Below are positions 1 through 12,079 of a stretch of 64,000 bases of DNA, in pieces. Source of the DNA: Schizosaccharomyces osmophilus (Eukaryota; Ascomycota; Schizosaccharomycetes; Schizosaccharomycetales; Schizosaccharomycetaceae); contig NC_079238.1 in NCBI RefSeq assembly GCF_027921745.1, positions 1,860,001 through 1,924,000 of the forward strand, read 5' to 3'. The notes under the pieces are model-generated. The model ran no database searches and was not told where the DNA came from. It was given only the letters and a program-made list of their open reading frames with translations. Every line of letters starts with the position of its first letter. Position 1 is the first letter of the stretch. The translations under genes were made by a program, and so were the position numbers.

Positions 1-3000
1 ATTAAAGCAGTGAACTGAGCATCCACTGAAAGAATAAATTAAAAAACACAACTAGTAAATAAACAGGTGCTACCGTTTTTATATTTCAGCCAAGAATGAT
101 GTTCTGTCGGGGGTTTCTTTAGGAAGAGCTGGTGTCTTGCACTCTGAAGGTATTATGTGAAAGAATATTATTGTTTTACTGCTATCTCTTAAGGCTGTGT
201 GCCGCAAAAAAGACGTGTATAAAAAGTCAACGAAGTAATAGTAAAATTCATTATAGCATTTATTCATTAAGCAGCGATATCGTTTATGTGAAGGGTGCTA
301 TCGTTAACGTTTTTGAACTCACATATTCAAGGCATTTACTTCGGTCGTCCTCTGTGATTATAAAATTTATCTCAGTCTGCTTTACTTAAATAATGAAAAG
401 CAAAGAAAGGAACATTGGTTTTGAAGTCAAATGGCTTTCAGTTATCGTATTATTTACATTACTATGGGCAACGTCTACTTCAGATTTAGTGCGTACTTTG
501 ATATGAGCTCGTTTTCATTTAGCATCATTAATACTATGCTAGCAAAGAAATAGGAAAAAAAACTTAGTTTAATGCTAGTCAGAATGATTACTCTGCTTCA
601 CTGAAGATTATTAAGGTATTTAGAAATAATATATATATATATATATATCTTTTTCAAATAACGTTCGTCAGATACTTTCTTAACTTTGCGTTTGTTTACT
701 GAGAGAGCTGTACGATTTGAACACTTGGGTTAGGCTCGTGAGAGATAGTTCACTTCATGTTAAATAAATGCTGATGTGAAATGAAGTGACTAAAAAAATA
801 AAAGAAATTACAAATAACTAACAAACATAGACGCAATACGGATATCACGATCGTTTATTATTTCGTTGTCAGCTTCTTTCTTTTACGTAAAAAACTTTAC
901 TGAAAAATAAATTGCAAGCAGGATGGGCTGTACGTAACACGTCAAACCCTTTTGTTTTAATTTTCACTGTCTTGGCTGTCTTCACTGTAGCCTTTTACAT
1001 GCAATTAACTAAAATAACTTTATATGAATAAACGTGGTATGTTCCGACACTCAAGTGGTGGTGTGGTACGGTGGGTGGGCTTAGCCCGGTTACTAATATT
1101 TCTTGTTCGACGGATGAGATAAAAAACATTGTTAAACTCATGTACGGAGCAATTGTATGGCTTATTTTGTTTATAGAGAAAGAAAGCACACATAATAGCA
1201 TAGATTAATCCTAAATGCTTCCTTTGATCATAAGCTTTTCCATCTATGCGATCTTTCCCCGTACATACCAGAATTGTAAAAAAAAGAAAGGCTTTCAACG
1301 AGTTACGTATTTCGGACACAGTTCCATGGAATTCATTACAGAATCGATGATTTTGTAGCACGCGAGAAATTTCTTGATGTTTAATGAAAAAAAAAAATGA
1401 TTCATCAGATGCATGCATGAAAGCCCTTGAGGATTCGTAAGAGTAGGTTGTTTTAGTATTTAGATTCGGGTTGTTAATTGCAATGCATTGTACATTTAAC
1501 ATTTCTTGCCTTTGTATTTCCATTGTCTCATAAAAAATCGATTCTGATGAGCTTCGTTAATTTTCACAAATTAACGCATGCATTGAAAAGTGAGAAAATT
1601 GCTTTAATTTGATTAGGAAGAAGACACTTGTTCGCGTCCGCCTACTGGTAGGGAGCGGAGATAATAATAGCAGCAATTCAAGAAAACTTCAATTTAAGTC
1701 GTATTGGAAACTTGAACATAGTAACTGCTCAAAACAATTACTATAGTTAATAATCCAACTATTTTTGTATCTATAAATGCACCTTCTCAATTCATCCGCC
1801 TTCCATAAAGGACAGTTCAAATTATCTTTAGCCGAAACAGAAGCGAAAATGCCATTATGCATATTCAAGCTGGGTCAGGCCTTTGTCAATAATAGGATCT
1901 GAGATTTATTTATTTATCTCCTAGCTACCTAAGTACTAGAATCAGCATGGGTTTGAAAAGTGATCTGTATGAAACCTATTTATGGCATAGCATATAGGAA
2001 AGATTCGATGATTCCTATTACACACATTCGTTTCCTCTTAATTAATTCTTAGTAAATATACTTGAATTTTGCTGCCGCATAATTTTACCTCATTGAACCT
2101 CACGGAGAACTGCACCATCAATTTGTATCTATATTCTTTTACCTGAGTTGCTAAGCTGTGCTTTAATCAAAAAAATAATAAAAGTAGTTAGCAATCACAC
2201 ATGCTTGGTAGCAATAGTGAGTGTAATATCCAAGACAAATGAATATTTAAATCAACTATGACTGTTCCCATACATGCCTTAATTATAAAAAGAGAAAGAC
2301 ATCTTACAATATCAGTATCAATCAATTAATCAAACATGATCATTCATTTTGCTGGGTCTCAATACACTCAAACTATTTTACATTATTAAGCTAAGCTGGC
2401 CGATGAAAATCTACTAGTTCACTTCGGCGACTTTAAGCTACAATGCAGTTAGTTCCATCTAGTTCTGTCTCAATGGCTATCTCTTCTCCTTGTCTTAGTA
2501 ACATTAGTAGAGAACGGACATGTTAAAAAAAATCGTTGGATGAATAATTGAAGCAAATAAAAGTATATAGATATTGCTATAGAACCTTTGAAAGTGAACG
2601 TTGTCTATTCGCTTGACGATAGTTATATCAATAAACAATTTGGATTGATTGCATGAACGGATGGATAAGATACCCTTGGCTATTCACTAAATGTAACCAT
2701 CCGACATGTTTTGTATATGATCGTATCTGGTTGAAATAAAGAAATGCTGATCATCAAGATCAAAACCTCACATAAAATAATGTGACCCAGGAATATCTTT
2801 AGCACCGTAATGAATTAAACAAGTTAATTTCGTTATGGGAACCAGCAGTGACTTGACCAGTAAAGTCTTGTCAACTTGATTCGTATCATTTTTTTACTTT
2901 TTATTTTCACATCCATTCTTGAGTGTAACTATCAAATTTGTGAGAACGAAGCATCTTCCATCCCGTTTACAATAGCAAGAGTCAAACAACTATAGAGAGA

Positions 3001-6000
3001 CACGTCTCAATGTGCAGTATTTAATTCTCGTTTTTTGTTTGCTGCCTTTACGTTTTCAAGACAAAACGCATTCCTCTTTTGCCGTTTACAGGAATATGCA
3101 TTAGCTGAAAATATAAGCCTTTTATGGACAGCAACTGGGAAATCGAGTTTATTCTCAGTGCAGCATTTTAAAATAGGTTGGCGACCTGTAAGTACTGACT
3201 GGCAAGGTGTGTACAATATATGCTCTGATGAATGAATTTGACATGTTAATGCTGTTCACATCATACCATACACATTCTAAATTTACTTTTAACGAAGAAA
3301 TAATACCGTTGTTTGTATACACACGTGTCAGGTCGTGAATGCTAGTAGTCATCACATTGCAATTACAATCGCGAGAAGGTGGGCAACATGCTCATACAAG
3401 CGCACAAGAGTGAGTGAAAGAGTCAGTAAGTCAGTCAGTCAATCAATAAATAGGCAAGGCACATTATCTAAAATCATAATGGTTTACTTTTTAGCATTGC
3501 TATACGCTGCTGGGAAAATCTGGTTCCAACAATACAAATGGTATCTAACAGCAGTGCAGCTCTTCGTATTTCCTATCTTGGCAGTCTGCTTCATTGCGAA
3601 TTTATCATTCATATATTTACAAATGCTTATACATGTTTACAATTTTAGGAATTTATTCTTTAGAAGTTGAATTTGTTTGAGTTAAGAGTTAAAGGCGTGC
3701 AAAAGCAATTAGCTAGAACAATTAAACAATAATTATGATTAGGTGTGCCACAGTACCCAAAACTTACATGCACCATCTTATAATAGACATCAATAGATAC
3801 ATAGACGAGCGAGTTGCTAGAATAGCTTGTCAATTAAAAAAGGTAGACATGCACTATTTTGCCAACGTTATTCATTATGCTTTCCTTCCTCCCTCAAAAC
3901 AAAATAGTAGACAGCAAACTTATTACTCGTTCATGCAAAGAAGTACAGCATGAAAGCATACTCATAATTTGGACGATGCGCGAACATCAAAGTGTTCAAA
4001 GAACAATCTGCTTTATCAACGAAAAACGGTAAATGTTCATTGTGGTTTTTTCTATACGGTAATTTTTATTGTTGGTTATACGTACATAACTACTATAACT
4101 GTTTCATCTTTCGTGCCTTTATGGATCTGTAAATTTGAGCATCCTGTTATTTTTTCATTTTAGTCGTTACAGCATACCGATTAGCAGCTTTTCAATTGGA
4201 GCGGTTCCATAATGAACCCACCCAATGTGTTGTTCGTCTGTGTATGCCTTGACCAACCATTTTTTAATATAATTAGCTCCAAAAAAACAATTTCTTTGAC
4301 GACGAGACTCGTTTAGTGTTATGAATATAAATGATTATCAAAAGCTAGCTTTTCTTTACTTATTCCTTCCCTCCGGCAATGGCAAAAGCAAAAGCAAAAG
4401 CAATTGCATAGGATTATTTTATAGAATTCTTCCAACAACGAATCGAAAATCAATGGGAGAATGATCGATTATCCCGCAAACTGCAGACGCTTTTCAACGA
4501 AGCGTTTTATGTCTTGTGGTAGCTGTAAGTATCAGTTCATTAGCTTTATTAGCAATATGTATGCGTAACTTTTTGAGAGAAGGACATTGGAAAAACAAAG
4601 GCAAAAGGCAAAAAGCAAAAAGCAAAACCACACATCTCAACAATAATACTAACAAAATCTCATCCTCACTAAAGCCTGCTAGTTTTATCGTCTAAATTCA
4701 ATGAAAATTGCTTACACCCAACGCCTGGAATTGCTAAATCGTAAGTGCCAACAAAAACGAAATACTTTATGAACGCTTATAAAGTCTATAAAGTCGCCGG
4801 CTGTACCAAGAAAAAATCTGTTCGATTGCTCAATTTTTTTTAAATGGTCATTTCGCTCAACTCCATGATGAAATGCGATGCAATCTACCGAAAGAAATAG
4901 ATTTAATTAAGATGCAAATCGTGTCGTCCATTTTTATTTTCTTTTCTTTTGTTTCGGTTCATTTCGTTTTCGCTACTATAGCTTGAATATGTATGTATCT
5001 ACCATCCATACTATGCTATGTATGCTCTTGTTGAATTATTGCAGTTTTCGGTGGGGATAAATGCGGTCATTGCTGTTTCATTAGCTTGAGTACGAAAAGA
5101 ATGATTATTTTTATTTTTCATTTTTCATTTCCATTTAGTAATATATTATCAGAAAACATGCGACATAGATATGCAAGTATTCATCATATTCGCAACCGCC
5201 CGACTTCACTTGGGCTTTGTTTGCAGTCCTAGTCGCAATAGCAGCAGGTAGGAACAGCAAATGGTAAATAGTAGCACTGGTAACTTGATCGAAGAAATCT
5301 GAGATTTGTCTTGGAGTTACTAATACCGTCAAACTTCATAAACCAGCTGTAACAGAATGCATACGAATCTTAGTCCTGCTTTCATCGAGCTTCTCTTTGT
5401 TTAGATTTCTTAACAATCTCAGTTCTCTCACGTATTGCCTCATGCCAAAAACTTGTCCCTAGTTGACTCGTCTAGTTTTTTTTGCAAACTCACAATGGTA
5501 TCATTACTATCATTTACTAGGTACTAGGTTTTTTTTAATAAATGGACCCTGTCCTACCTACCTAAATTTAGTAAGTATGGCATATATGTATATACATCCA
5601 AAAATCTAGGAACGAGCCGTGATGTGATGTGCAAATACTTGAACAGTTTTCTTTGCTGTTCGGCTGTAACATAGCTAAGCAATTTAATGTCGTATAGTAG
5701 TGCGAAACTTGTAATACGTGATGAGTACAGTAGAAATGTTTTTTAAGCTCTTCATTGGGAAGACATTCATCTCAAATGATGGGATGCTTTCGATTGAATT
5801 GACTCATATGATCAGGCCTACAAGAATTCATTATTTATATCCTATAGTTTCCGCCTTGCGACAAGACGTTTATTCTACTACTTCTTCAGCCAATTTGCTT
5901 TTCTTATGGTATAGCCTTTGCCAATGTTTATTTAATCCATTCCTTTTCAATTGTTCTTTGCCCTGTAAATGAAGAATCTCTGATCAACACTTTTTCAATA

Positions 6001-9000
6001 GGCTCCCAGATGAAACGATAGAAACCGATTTCATGAAGGGCTTTTTGATATCAGAATATTAGCTTTATTTTATTTCGCCCCGCATGTGGAAACCCTCGCG
6101 AAGGAAGAGATGAGACTTTAGAAGCTACAGTTCATGGTACTCATTATTACCATTATTAGTAGGTATATATAGATATATACATATGTATTCCCTCAACCAT
6201 TATAAAAAATGTTATATATCATTAAAAGGATTTTTAGAAGTTACACTATTCTATGATTTAATGATTTAATGTTATAAATTATTTTTATTTGACATTGTGC
6301 CTCGAAGGGGAATAACGTAACTACCAGCTTTTTATTAATCTCCTAAGACTTCATATATTAACTCAATGATATAGAGGTGTACAATAACTGATGATAACTA
6401 TCAGTAGCTTTCAGTGATTGTTGGCCTTCAAGTTCAAGGCACGCAAGCTACCGTGTTGATTTAAAAAGTTTGAAGTCAATTTCTTTCATAAACGTATAAA
6501 TTAAACTAAATTCACTAGAAAGTTATACTGATAATCTATAAACGAGCTCCGTCCTTGTCATCCGTCCAATATTTTCCATTTTACCATACTATTATAAACC
6601 AGCGGATGAGCTAGCAATATCATAAAAGAAACAGCCGAATAATTTTTTATTGACCTGAATACTTTACATAGTAGAAGTGAGGTATTCACAGATTTTTCTA
6701 TCGCTTGTATTAATAAAATGTATAGATACAGTATCATTTAAAAATTAACATTGAAACGACTTTGTTCATTTGCTATCTACTTATTACATCGGCATATGGA
6801 ACCCGACCTCGACATTTGTAAGTTGGGAATTTGTGAATTATAGATAACAACCGAAGTTACCCTCAGTTCTGTTCCACGTTGTTCAACTAAAAAATAAATT
6901 AACCTTAGAGGATCAGATAATATTAAAAGATTTTGTGTCTCATCCTCAAGACATTCATTATATAGTTTTCTTTTATCGATATCGAGAGCAAAATCATGAG
7001 TGAATTGCAAGCTAATAAGATGGGTAAATCACTAAACGAAAAGCCCCTGTGAATGTTCTTTATTAGTCAGAATCTGATTGCTTGTGGAACCTTGTTTTTA
7101 TGCTTCTTTATGAGCTAAAATACAGTTTTTATTCGGTTAAAAAATTCGTACCTTTTTTTCCTAAACTTTCAATTTGTGGTGTAGAACTTACAAGCTTTGC
7201 TACTTGAAGGGTAGGACTAATAGTATACATGACCAAATATCGTCATCTTCTTGGTTTTTATTATACACAATTTATTGAAAGGATAACAAGCAAATAGTAA
7301 CGCCTTTCACAATAATTACTGCGTTTGTGCCCTACTATCGCAAAATGGACCTGGTTGCTTTGCTCTGAAGTATGACCTGAGCTTACAGTTCATCATATAA
7401 CGGTTGCATCGAACCGAAGTACACTTTGACAATTTCCTGAGTATAATGCCAAACTTAATTGTTTACCTTGACTTTTACGTAGCTTTGCACTCAATGCACA
7501 TTACATCGAGCTTCATAAAGAAACTATATCGTTGTGGTAGCCGTGAGTTCAGTAGCTTAACTTAAAAACAAAAACAAATTGCTCCAAAAATATGTATCCA
7601 TAACCATTAACTCCAATTTACCAAATAATTGATATAGTATGATTTAGGAAATAAAATGTGGGACCATCAAATACATTTTGTATGGCACATAATTTCACGA
7701 CAATCATTTGAATAGACTGGAGGATTTGAGAGTAAAGTAGAGTACGACTACTATCAATTTTAGAGGGTGTTCAGTTGGTATGGGTTTCATTCACTTATGA
7801 TTGAGACCCTTGGAAAGTTCTTTTTTTTTGACAAAACATGGACACCGCTTTGAGTTTAGATACAGGAACAAAAAAGGGGGAAGATAAGCTAAACATGAGT
7901 ATTGATATTTCGTCTTCAATTTTTTCTTTTCTGCTTATATGACTGTTAGTCAACGAATATAATAGTTTTCGATCTACTTAATATTATGTGCTTCGCGGTC
8001 CAATACTATATCATAGACTTCATTTTAATGGTATTTTTAAAGTGCTACAAGGCCACGAAAATGATTGTTATAATATATTCTTCGTTCTCTGCTTCTATCT
8101 TAATTCTTCATGATGAAATAGCTGATTAGCCGTATCCTTATTTTCAGTTGCATACGGGATTTAATCATTTAGGCTAAATTGCTGCCGCTCGCGCCATTCA
8201 TAAACCTAGCAAAATATTTAAAAAATAAATAGATCACTCCCATCTGGCCGTGATAATTCAGCATGAGAATATGTCAGCTTTCCTTAAACGAAAGCAGGCT
8301 TTATATGGCGTTTTGCAACCCTCTTTGAAATGCTGAAAATAATCCCACCTTGGACCTCTTTCAACGTAAACTTACAACAAATAAAGATGTTACTTATTAC
8401 GCATATTTGCTTTACTTACTGAACGATGGTTTCTAATAATTACCAAATATTATGTCTAATTAATGCTACTCAGATGTCAGCAAAGCAGGTATGGTGTCAA
8501 GCATAAATACAAAACGTAAACGCTTTTTCTTCAAAGTGGCAGCAAATATCAAAAGTTCAATGCTTGAATTTAATTCAAATTTCGTAATTTTGTGAAATGA
8601 TGCAAAGGCAGGTGTAAATTATTAATATGTCATAGCCGCTGAAGCAAAGAAAATAGCTCGAAGATAATCGTATACCAAAGTCCAAAATTATACAGTTTAA
8701 TGAAGTTAATAGTCGATTTCGTAATGTAGTTTTGCAGTAGCATAAGCAAAGCTAAACACAATTTTTGTTCATACCAAAACGTTTTAGGTACGATGTTTCA
8801 AGATTTAAATCACGACGGTTAGTCAATACCACTGCAATTCTTGAATTTACCGACCAAAAAAATTAAACTTTGATGAACAATATCATTTTTAAGGATCTAA
8901 GTATGTGTTTCGTTTTAATTTCATGCTTTTTTTTGAGCTGGAAACGAGTGATTTATCAGACTAAACCTCTTATGAGTACAAACTAATTTGTAAAAATAAA

Positions 9001-9205
9001 TGTTTATTTAGATTGTCTTCTAGTAAAAATCTCTGTCGGTAGTTGTATTGAAAAATATGATATGCTGTCAGCATTTACTGAACAGAGGATAACGTTAAGG
9101 CTACAGTACTAAAAAGTTTGACATAAGTTTGAGAGGCTCAGAATAGACAAAACCTTCACATATTGCTTAAAAATGTGAAACAAGAAGTTGGAAAAATAAA
9201 AGGAG
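1..9205. other. AT-rich unique DNA without genes (possible central-core side)
   Basis: No tRNA, 5S gene, supported coding region or long repeat was found here. Only short tracts stand out: an (AT)n run near 629-648 and GCAAAA-type short repeats near 4383-4405 and 4598-4626. The longest open frame is 167 codons on the minus strand (1020-1523), listed separately. In relatives, tRNA clusters separate CENP-A core chromatin from outer heterochromatin. This stretch lies beyond the innermost tRNA pair in the window, so a core or inner-repeat role is possible. That is inference only. Confidence 0.5.
1020..1523 (-). other. Unidentified 167-codon open frame
   Basis: This frame has an ATG start and a stop and is the longest in the 41 kb of gene-poor DNA. 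I do not recognise the product. It has no clear domain, no signal peptide and no repeated motif. A run of F residues near residue 45 comes from a poly-A/T tract. With stop codons expected about every 13 codons at this base composition, a frame of this length is unlikely but not impossible by chance. It may be a chance frame or an old coding remnant. Confidence 0.2.
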
Positions 9206-9289
9206 CTCCCAAGGCGAGACTCGAACTCGCAACCTTCTGATGACCTTTCATAAGAGTCAGACGCTCTAAACCGATTGAGCTACCCGGGA
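9206..9289 (-). tRNA. tRNA-Lys(CTT) with intron
   Basis: Read on the minus strand, a 7-bp acceptor stem (TCCCGGG with CTTGGGA), D arm, TCTGA/TCAGA anticodon stem and T arm (GTTCGAGTC) fold normally. The anticodon is CTT. About 9 nt lie between base 37 and the 3' half of the anticodon stem, the usual intron position. It is the innermost tRNA of the window. Confidence 0.95.
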
Positions 9290-10062
9290 CTTGTTATGAT
9301 GCTTACCATTAAAAATATATTCACTACTATCTAATTTTGCGAAGCTCTTTTTCATTATTGATAATTACGGATAAAAATTAAAATGAAAATTAAAATCAAA
9401 ATAATTCGAGTTTAGTGTAGTCTTCATACCTATCTTCTTAAATCGTTGTTGCTGTTACTTTTACAGAATTTTCTTTTCTTTGCATCTATGTAAGTAAGTT
9501 CCCATAATACTTGCACTGTCACTGATTGTTAAAGCTTTGCAGTGATTGTATGTAAATACAGTAGAAGAAATGAGGAACAGGATTTTTTTTCGAGCGATAG
9601 TATAGTCATAATAGCTGTAGCTGTTTTCTATGCTGTGTTATCTATGAGCTATCATCATCAGTCAACTGGTGAAAAAAAAAAAAGATAGAAAAAAATAAAG
9701 CAGAATCACCATCGTATGCAAGAAGAAATTCATTTTTTTCGTTTTTTTTTTCTACCATTTCTTTTTTTTTTTTGTTTTATAACAATTGTTACAATTGTTT
9801 TATTTTATTTTTAAGAAGGAGGAACCGACGAATAAAAAATCAATTCATATTGTAAAAATTCGTTTCTATTTGATAAGTACGTTACGAAAGGCAGAAAGAA
9901 AGTAACAGTATTTAGCAGGTGGTAGGTGGTAGGTGGTTGATGGGTTGTTGCATTGGATGATCGCAGGTAAGATATGAGATAGTCCCCCAAAAAAATTAAA
10001 AACAAAAATAAAAAGGTAAAAAGTCGTTGATATATTTTTTAAGTAAAGAGTAGTCATCCAAT
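9290..10062. other. Gene-free spacer between tRNA-Lys and tRNA-Leu
   Basis: AT-rich, with several poly-A and poly-T tracts (for example near 9671-9682 and 9742-9772) and a short GGTAGGTGGT-type repeat at about 9919-9939. No gene or longer repeat was seen. Confidence 0.6.
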
Positions 10063-10171
10063 GGCCAGTTGGCCGAGCGGTCTATGGCGTAGCACTCAAG
10101 TGAAAACTTGGACTGTTCAATCAAGTCTTGCTATATCGAAAGATGCGAGGGTTCGAATCCCTCACTGGTCA
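10063..10171 (+). tRNA. tRNA-Leu(CAA) with intron
   Basis: Acceptor stem GGCCAGT pairs with ACTGGTC. The anticodon stem is TAGCA/TGCTA with anticodon CAA, followed by an intron of about 27 nt. There is a long variable arm (ATCGAAAGAT) and a normal T arm (GTTCGAATC). A T-rich run follows as Pol III terminator. It is divergent from tRNA-Lys 0.8 kb to the left. Confidence 0.95.
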
Positions 10172-11179
10172 AAATTTTTCTTTTTCTTTTTCTCTTTCCA
10201 TATTTGATTTTCTTCATTCATTTTCATTGTCATTTTCAAATGATATTGTTGCAAAATTACTTGGTCAGTAAAAAACTTTGATTCTATATTCTTACAAGTT
10301 CTACTACTCTTTTACTGACCTCTTGTTGTCTCCCTTATTGCTCTACTTGTTTACAATTTTGCACTTATACAGTTTCATAGCTGTACATGATATGGCATAC
10401 ACAAACAAAAGAGGTCAATCAAGTACAATATTCATCACAATTTGGTGTAAAGTCATATAGTTGCATTAACTAAGGTTATGAAGCAATAATGTCGTTTGAG
10501 GTACGAATATGCATCTGTTTTGCTTTGTAAAGCTCACTTTAAAAATCCATTTTTTAAGGTAATTTAAACGGAACAAGTTTATGAAGCAGACAGGCGTGTC
10601 CATTCTCAAAAACTGTATGTTATTTTTATGTTAATGTTTGATTATCCGCAAAACAAAAAATGATTTAGCAAGTGAAAAGGTGAAAGTACTTTGCTCTCTA
10701 TTCATTGTAAGTGATTTTTTTGTTTATATATTTAAGTTTTCTTAAATGGGCCTGAAGAAAAGAAGTGCTCTAAATACGTAATCATAATTTAAAAAGCAAG
10801 AACCAGAATTAAATAGAGTTATTTTGTGTCAGAACATACCGTTTGAACCAAATGTTCTTGAATTACAGACCTTGGTTTACCTAGCTTATAACAACTGTCT
10901 TGAGGCAACTTTGCTGACTAGACGGACTGGTTCATATTTCAATATCTATCTACCGAGTAATTTCGAACACAAAGTAATCAAATACATATTTAACAAGCTG
11001 TGGATTCTTTGATTTTCAACATAGGATAACTACTATTATCTACGGCTTTCCCATAATAATTTCAGTTCCAGTTTTTAACTCAGCACGGAATAAAAATCGG
11101 GTTGCCAATTTTGACAAAGTATAAAAATTAAAAAGTGCAACAAGCATTATTGTGCCATCGTATAATTATCGACTTGACA
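10172..11179. other. Gene-free AT-rich DNA
   Basis: No gene, tRNA or repeat was recognised. The right end merges into the decayed rRNA fragment, whose faint similarity may begin near 11,100. Confidence 0.5.
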
Positions 11180-11920
11180 GCTGATCAGGTAGCCGCATAT
11201 ACCAATGATCTGGATCAACGGTTTCTCTCGTATTAAGTTGAGTTATCATTGTGATGACACACTATCAGTAGGGTAAAACTAGCCTATCTCTTGAGGTCCG
11301 AATACTCAACTCACATTTTCTTTTGGTGGGTGGACAATCCAACGTTTACCGAATTCGGCTTCGGTACGATAGGAAGAGCCGACGTCGGCGAACCAAAAAG
11401 CAACTCGTTATGAACGATTGGTTGTCACGAGCCGGTTATCCCTGTGGTAGTTTTTTACCAGAAGCCCCTTTATGACTTTGAATTGTACTTCAATTGATGA
11501 CACTTTAAGAGTATCCATTACTCTATTGATAGTAAAAAGGATCCACTTTTTTCTATAAGCAGCATTTTTAATATAGAACTCTAATCTTATGCTTAGATGC
11601 TTCAATTACCCGTAATAACCTTTAGAGGGTATATTTTTGAAGTCGAAAGTCTAGTTATCATAGATTTGTAATCGATCCTAAAACAGGATAATGATTCTAC
11701 ATATGGAGAGCAAGTACGATATTTCAACAATGTTTAGCAACGATCGATTAAGATTCAGTGTAGTGCAATATCTCACTTAGGCTCAAAACGCCGAAGCATA
11801 TAGTTTAGCCAGCAAACCAGCGAATAGGAGCATAATCTTATAAGCTTTAGACTTTCTAATCTACTCTTCAACAGTAACTTTTTCTTCCTTGGACCGGGAG
11901 GTTTTTGGTAGGAACTTTTT
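11180..11920 (-). pseudogene. Decayed nuclear large-subunit (25S) rRNA fragment
   Basis: The minus strand follows the 3' third of cytosolic 25S rRNA. It includes a degenerate sarcin-ricin loop (AATACGAGAGAAACCG, about 11,219-11,234), then CCGTTGATCCAGATCATTGG. It also has GTTGGATTGTCCACCCACCA (about 11,325-11,344), the stretch CGGCTCTTCCTATCGTACCG (about 11,362-11,381) and AGGGATAACCGGCTCGTG beside the peptidyl-transferase region (about 11,427-11,444). Weaker similarity continues through a GCTTCGGCG block near 11,793 to about 11,910, and possibly to 12,080 across an (AT)n insert. The wording matches eukaryotic nuclear rather than mitochondrial LSU. Many changes in positions that are universally fixed mean it cannot be a working rRNA. 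No 18S, 5.8S or spacer was recognised beside it. In fission yeasts the rDNA arrays are subtelomeric, so a centromeric fragment is unexpected. Confidence 0.85.
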
Positions 11921-11954
11921 TCATGCAAAATTATTCCGGAACCTTATATAGAAG

Positions 11955-11957
<3 letters not shown>

Positions 11958-11996
<39 letters not shown>
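11958..11996. repeat. (AT)n microsatellite
   Basis: An uninterrupted AT dinucleotide run of about 38 bases lies near the weak right edge of the rRNA fragment. Confidence 0.9.
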
Positions 11997-11999
<3 letters not shown>

Positions 12000-12079
12000 T
12001 GAAAAGCTTTTTAGCATATATTCAATGCTAAGATGTAAGATGGATGACGTGCTCCACCATTATCGAGAGGTTTGGGAGC

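Noticed and set aside
11408-11605. Open frame of 65 codons on the minus strand
   Set aside because: It lies within the decayed 25S rRNA fragment and is explained by it.
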